From Apostichopus parvimensis (lineage: Eukaryota > Echinodermata > Holothuroidea > Aspidochirotida > Stichopodidae), in contig KN884435.1 in the NCBI GenBank assembly GCA_000934455.1, forward strand, positions 17,736-81,735: a DNA stretch of 64,000 nucleotides, in the 5' to 3' direction. Position 1 is the first letter of the stretch, and the number at the start of each line of letters is the position of its first letter. Shown here in pieces: positions 58,977-64,000 of the stretch. A model generated the notes under the pieces. That model ran no database searches. It was not told where the DNA came from and saw nothing but the letters and a program-made list of their open reading frames with translations. The position numbers and the translations under genes were made by a program.

Positions 58977-61900
58977 CTAGTTTATTTCTACAAATTCTTT
59001 GTACAGCCTGCACAATTGACTCTCAAAAGTGTTACTTGGTCTATCGTCGTCAACATCCAGTGGAGGTAACACGACAGAGCCCTGACGAATCCTGTCCAAG
59101 AGTGTCGTTCTCCCAAGATTTGCTCGGGCAGCGAATCTTTTCACATCTATTGCTCCCTCATCTGAAAAAGAGGCGAAAGAAATGTATCTGATGGAATCTT
59201 TGTCTTTTATCTTCTAATACTGAAAAAGTAACATTTGCAATAAATCTTTGAGATTTAGACAATTCATTGGACATGCACTGATATAAACTGAAATAAAAAA
59301 CCAAATCACATCAAAATGATATTCACAATTTCAATCCCAGAAAAACAAATATAGGATCACCAGCGACAACAATAAAACACACACAGGACAAAGACAAGAT
59401 ACAAACTTTAATCTGAGACAAAGGTCAAAATTTTATCAGTTTAAATTAAAACTGAAGGTACTATAATATTAACATTTTAAAGCCTGGGTTCTTCTTTGAC
59501 AAAGCTTTAGAATTTGTTTCTGTACAGCAACCAAAGGTGTACTTGAGTTTATTTGCAACTTAATTTGATATGCTTTACAGAGCTTCGTGTAAACAATGAG
59601 TGCAAAACTCAAGTAGGTTTAAATGTGATTGGAGTGCATATGTTGTGTGGGGATAGGTAACAAAGGAGTCAAATAAATCCATAGAAACGAGTCTGAGTTC
59701 ATCTATGTCACCCTCTGCCCCTCTGCAAATTACAGAAATCTTGCTTATTGAAAGGGTGTACTTTGAAAGTCAGAATTTGAGATCAAACTTTAATACTAAC
59801 GTGATTACAATGCACAGATGAATGTTTTTAGGGCACAATTGTATTTTCACATTAGGGGCAAACAATTTTATTTTCCTAGGGAGGGGGAGGGGGGATGGAG
59901 AGGAGAAGGAAATAGGCAGAACAATTTAAATTTCTGATTTTTCATAATTTTCATTATTTATGATCCTACCTTGTTTCTGACTGCTTTTAGCATTTTTGAT
60001 TGATTCAGAGACACATTTTCGGAGGATTATGTCTGCCTGATGAAGAATACTGGTTAGGCTGGCAGCACGAGATTGTTCCTAAGGACAAATACCAAATGTA
60101 GTAATGCATGATGGCTACTTGATTCAAAGTTACATGGATCCTTTAAAGAATTTTATGCCAATGTACAGTCTGTCTACAGGAGTGGGATTCTAGTGAAGGA
60201 TGCAAATGCGTAGTATTAGTACGTGGTTTTTTAACCCTTTTGTGTTGGGTAAATGTGATGGGTAAGTGTGGTGGGTAAATTGGAAGAGTTGGTAGTGCCC
60301 CTATTACAGTCATTTATTGATTTTTATAATATGTATATTATTATTATTATTATTTATTATATTTATTTAAGTAAACAAGGTATGTATATATATATTTATT
60401 AAAATATACTAGGTATGTATATATTTATAAAAGTATACTAGGTATGTATATTTATGAAATTATAGGGTGCGAAAACCACTTACTATACCACTCAAATGTT
60501 ACAACATCTGCCACAATGAAGCCATCAACATCATTCCTTGGAATAATGGCACAAGTTAACATATATTCTAAGATTTGACATTTGACATAAGTTTTCAATT
60601 CACTTGAAATCAATGTAATTCAACAACGACAGAATATCCCTTTAAATGGGTCCACAAATATAATGTGATACTTATAAAGCCATTGACCTTTCCTGACCTT
60701 TGCCTCTATGTCATCCTCTTCAACTGGTTGGACAGGATTTAGAAAGGCATCATTTATAGTACCCCACATTTGAGATCTGTTGAAGGAATGAGAAACATAA
60801 CAACGACATAACAACTGTTACTGAGTGGTATAAACATTACAGAACAACATTGTTAGCACAAATTAATTACTTAGCTACAATTTTTTTGCGTTTGATTTTA
60901 ATAAATGTTTTTAAATTTAGATCCGAAACTTCCACGACACTGACAATTATTAGTATTCATGACTAATCATTCTGGGTACGTGCCTTTTAAGTTGGGTGAC
61001 TAAACTTTAAGGGAATATATTATTTTCATTACTTGTAATAGTAGTCTAAGCAACTTTCTTATCTTAGCTCTGAGTCATTTTTGCACTGCCTCGATACTGA
61101 ATCCAAGCTGACAAATCAAGATGTATGACCTTCCTCTCAATCATAAGGTCCCCGGTTCGAGTCACTCCAAAATTAATGTATGTCGTCCAGTTACAGAGTT
61201 GTTGAAAATTGACAATTCATAATCATGGACGTTAAATATGAATGTAAGAGACTGACTTTGGTCAGCTTGCGGCTTTGATAAGCCAATGAGGCTTCTTCGC
61301 CAGTTCCTGCTTGCAGGAGGATCCAAAATACAATACATACATACATGACTTCTCGCAGGGTTATAATGACACGCCTATCGATATCAATATTCAATCCATG
61401 TCTTAAGTTATCCTATTAATCACTCGAAGAGACAAACAGACAAAAACACATGATCTTACAATTGCAAATGGTTAAACTCGCAATCTCCGTCGACGATGAG
61501 GTAATTCGTTTCCCAGGTCGCTCTAGTCATATCAGGTTCTTCCATCTTTTGCAGCATATTCCCGTAAGTTTCTAGGGATATCGGATTAGGTCTTTGAGCG
61601 TTTCTGCTAACGGCAACATTGATAGGACAGGAAACGTGGACTTGACAGAACCCGACTGAATCTGAAGAAGAAACAAAGAAACAATAAATCAATAAAAAGA
61701 TAAAAAAAACTTTAAAACATAAGGCAAGATTCAAAGTTATTTGTGAAACATATAAATCACGGATAATCGACAGAAAGGATTAAGGGACCACTAGTTGCAT
61801 ACATCATTAGAAATAATTGATATGACAATTAATTAATGATTTCAGGATAATTCTTGGATGAACCTTTATCTTTTATATGAAAGGCCTAGAACTTCACAAT

Positions 61901-63633
61901 TTAAGCCACTTGCTAAAAAAAATGTAAACTTGTGCTTAAAATAATCTACTGGCTAAAATCGAGTTTCCACTGGCATGTGCTGACTTGCTAAAACATGCTA
62001 ATCTCCTAAATTGAGCCTCGCTTCAAATTCAATGGATACGGTGGTCGTGCATTTTCTAGAATTGCCCTCGTTTATGGAATTCCATGCCACATGAACTCAG
62101 ACATTGCCACTCACTGAACATTTTCAAGAAACAGCTTAAAACCTTTCTCTTTCTACATCACCACTAAGCACACTAGAATCTGATGCAGAACTGTTTTAAC
62201 GATTATTTAAACTAATTTTTTAGAGAAAAGAATGAAAGAAAATTATACAGCCGACGATCTAGAAGAAACGACTCACATTTGCGGGCAAGCTGATAATATT
62301 CGTACCGCATACTCCGGTAGAAGAAGTTATCATCCACAAGTAACACCGTTGCTAAAGGTCTTGTAATTGATGAACACTTGCTCAGCTGATGTGTCAGACT
62401 TTCACAAAAGTTATTCTTGACAGATCTTACATTTCCATTGCCATCGGTTACCTCAGTTGCTTTCATTCTGTCAAGGGCATCAATGAGGGTGACATCATTG
62501 GATGAAAGCACATCTAAGAGTTTGTCGATACAGGAATGAATCTGTTCACGATACTGTTTCCAGGTAGATGAATTGCTCTCCTGTTGAGAATCAATGTCAA
62601 CAAATGTGTTCTCAGAAAGAGATTGAGGCAATTAAGAACAAAGTCACCCTGAAGTTTTCCCAAACTCAACCAAAAAACTTAAACATACGGTGACTTGTTG
62701 CAGTTGATTGAATTTACTGACCGAATTAGTTCGAAAAAAACAAAATAGACCATGAGAGCAAAACTCTGAAATATTGAATCCAAAACTTGATTTATGGATA
62801 CACAAGAAACTTATGTGATGATATAGGTGTGATGACCAGTAGTGAAGTAGAAACGAACTGAACAGTTTGACGAGCAATCTCAAACTGACTTAATTTCTTT
62901 ATACATGCTCGCGATATACATGACATGACATTGGGGACAGGGGATATAGGGGGGCTGTTAGGGAATGTCCTCTCCCTAGTTTTACACCAATGATGATAAA
63001 ATTAATCATCCAATCATAATGAAATACATAGGCTTTTGTAGTGTCAGTGTCAACGATACATTTATGTAATGTAAACAGTATGAGAACACAGCATGCAGTA
63101 TAGTGACTTTCTCCAAACGCCTTGCCAGAGGATGCTGGGAGTGATTGCCCTGGCTAAAATCTCGGACAATTGGAAAAAAATGTGAAAGCTCTGAAGCCTC
63201 TTAAGTCCACAATATCGTATAGCTTCCAGGACCCCATGCAGACAGCTAAAGCATTCTCGATGACAGGTCAATATATTGGCAATCAGCCCCACCCCCCCTC
63301 TACAATATATCAAGTTTATTTTAACCCCCCCCCCCCTCCTCCCTAGATGAAAAGTCTGGTTACTCCACCGATTATACAATTGGCTAACGGTGTAGGCCCT
63401 AAGCTTAATGCGATTGTACATACCTGTGCAAAGTCCAAGTCTTCTGGGATTAGCTTGTCATAAACAATGTGTAGAACCCTCAAGCGGCCTTTTTGGTTAC
63501 AAACATTTAAATCAAAGGGAATAGTGTTAACGAATTCACAGAAAAGGTTAGATAAGGTTGTTTTTCCTGCCGCAGGAATCCCCGAAAAAAGTGCAAGACA
63601 AACTTTTTCTTGCAGCGTAGAAGACATCTTCAC
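58977..63633 (-). CDS. PSTK: L-seryl-tRNA(Sec) kinase (six coding exons)
   Basis: PSTK phosphorylates Ser-tRNA(Sec) to O-phosphoseryl-tRNA(Sec), the step before SEPSECS in selenocysteine synthesis. Minus-strand exons are 63633-63424, 62610-62277, 61661-61460, 60776-60698, 60078-59970 and 59161-58977. Phases join to give 372 aa (370 from the second Met at 63627); human has 348. It has a Walker A P-loop GIPAAGKTT (18-26), the family hallmark DDNFFYRSMRYEYYQLARK (163-181), YSVGFCQVHVSCP, NAQRP and LQKMEEPD matching human, then a helical C-terminal part with SILHQADIILRK and RIRQG. Exon 2 could instead start after CAACAG, ten codons later. The exon 4 donor (GTCAGG) is weak, and a second GT nine bases on keeps frame. 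Identity is firm; these two borders are less certain. Confidence 0.93.
60335..60460 (+). repeat. AT-rich simple repeat in PSTK intron 4
   Basis: A (TTA)n block is followed by three copies of a unit containing ACTAGGTATGTATATATTTA. Confidence 0.85.
61090..61350 (+). mobile_element. SINE-like element with tRNA-like head, PSTK intron 3
   Basis: A B-box-like GGTTCGAGTCACTCC is at about 61154-61168. The body contains AGAGACTGACTTTGGTCAGC, then AATGAGGCTTCTTCGCCAGT, TCCTGCTTGCAGGAGGAT and a (CATA)n tail. A truncated relative lies at 6850-7000 on the other strand. An A box was not clearly seen. Confidence 0.65.
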
Positions 63634-64000
63634 TACTCAATCGAACTTCAACTTAAACAAATTCCCCGCTTACACAGACCGGTCGCTGACGTGATGTGTG
63701 TACTGGCTGTTGTGTGACTGCAAAAGGATTTCCCAAATGAACTGGGCTTGTTTATATACAATGTTATTGGAGTATACCTTTTCTTACGGTGGTGGTTGGG
63801 AGACATAGTCGATATCGAAGGAAACGGTTTCACACGGTAGAGCGCCACATTAAATCAGCTGGTGAAGTTGTTCGAAAAGTCGTTACTAAATATACTGCAA
63901 GACATAAAGTCTGAATATTACATATTTTAGTTACACGAGATGGGTCGTTGTTGGATTGAGCGTACTAAATGAATGGACTGACTACAATGAATACAACTTT
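63634..64000. other. Upstream region of PSTK
   Basis: Sequence 5' of the PSTK start on the minus strand. No TATA box or other promoter motif could be fixed, and no second gene is seen to the window edge. Confidence 0.4.

Overview
This window looks like a piece of a marine invertebrate deuterostome genome, most likely an echinoderm (a sea cucumber would fit, but the class is a guess). The evidence is five single-copy animal housekeeping genes with short exons and GT-AG introns, AT-rich introns, many MITEs and minisatellites, and protein sequences close to but clearly diverged from vertebrate orthologues. There is no bacterial operon, CRISPR array or phage.

Layout, left to right. (1) 176-1030 (+): SPR, sepiapterin reductase, whole coding region in one exon. 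(2) 2164-2236 (-): a tRNA-Arg(CCT) gene. (3) 2968-8271 (+): SNRNP27, a U4/U6.U5 tri-snRNP protein, nine coding exons, 154 aa. (4) 8272-16719: intergenic repeats, including a broken DIRS-like retroelement with a hAT MITE inside it, and a 970-N gap. (5) 16720-21402 (+): ZFYVE27 (protrudin), seven exons found through the FYVE domain; the first exon(s) are missing, perhaps in the gap. (6) 21403-34274: gene-poor DNA with an 18-bp minisatellite, a 36-G run, a 1.9-kb segment present twice across a 50-N gap, a hAT MITE and a TIR element. (7) 34275-51456 (+): AUP1, ten coding exons, 426 aa. (8) 51457-58976: intergenic with a 70-bp tandem repeat, hAT MITEs and a second copy of the repeat seen at 10 kb. 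(9) 58977-63633 (-): PSTK, L-seryl-tRNA(Sec) kinase, six coding exons, 372 aa, convergent with AUP1.

The genes serve separate basic functions: tetrahydrobiopterin synthesis (SPR), splicing (SNRNP27), ER-endosome traffic (ZFYVE27), lipid-droplet/ER-associated degradation (AUP1) and selenocysteine synthesis (PSTK). They do not form a pathway. Their linkage is nevertheless informative: in human SPR, SNRNP27 and AUP1 lie on 2p13 and ZFYVE27 and PSTK on 10q24-q26, two regions known as whole-genome-duplication paralogons, so this block probably keeps the pre-duplication order.

I found no sign of a new biochemical system. The points most worth checking are the pre-duplication linkage, the probable false duplication around the 50-N gap, duplicated microexons in SNRNP27, a GC-AG intron and a NAGNAG acceptor in AUP1, and several MITEs with exact 8-bp target duplications. 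Exon limits come from reading splice sites and frame by eye and have not been tested against transcripts.
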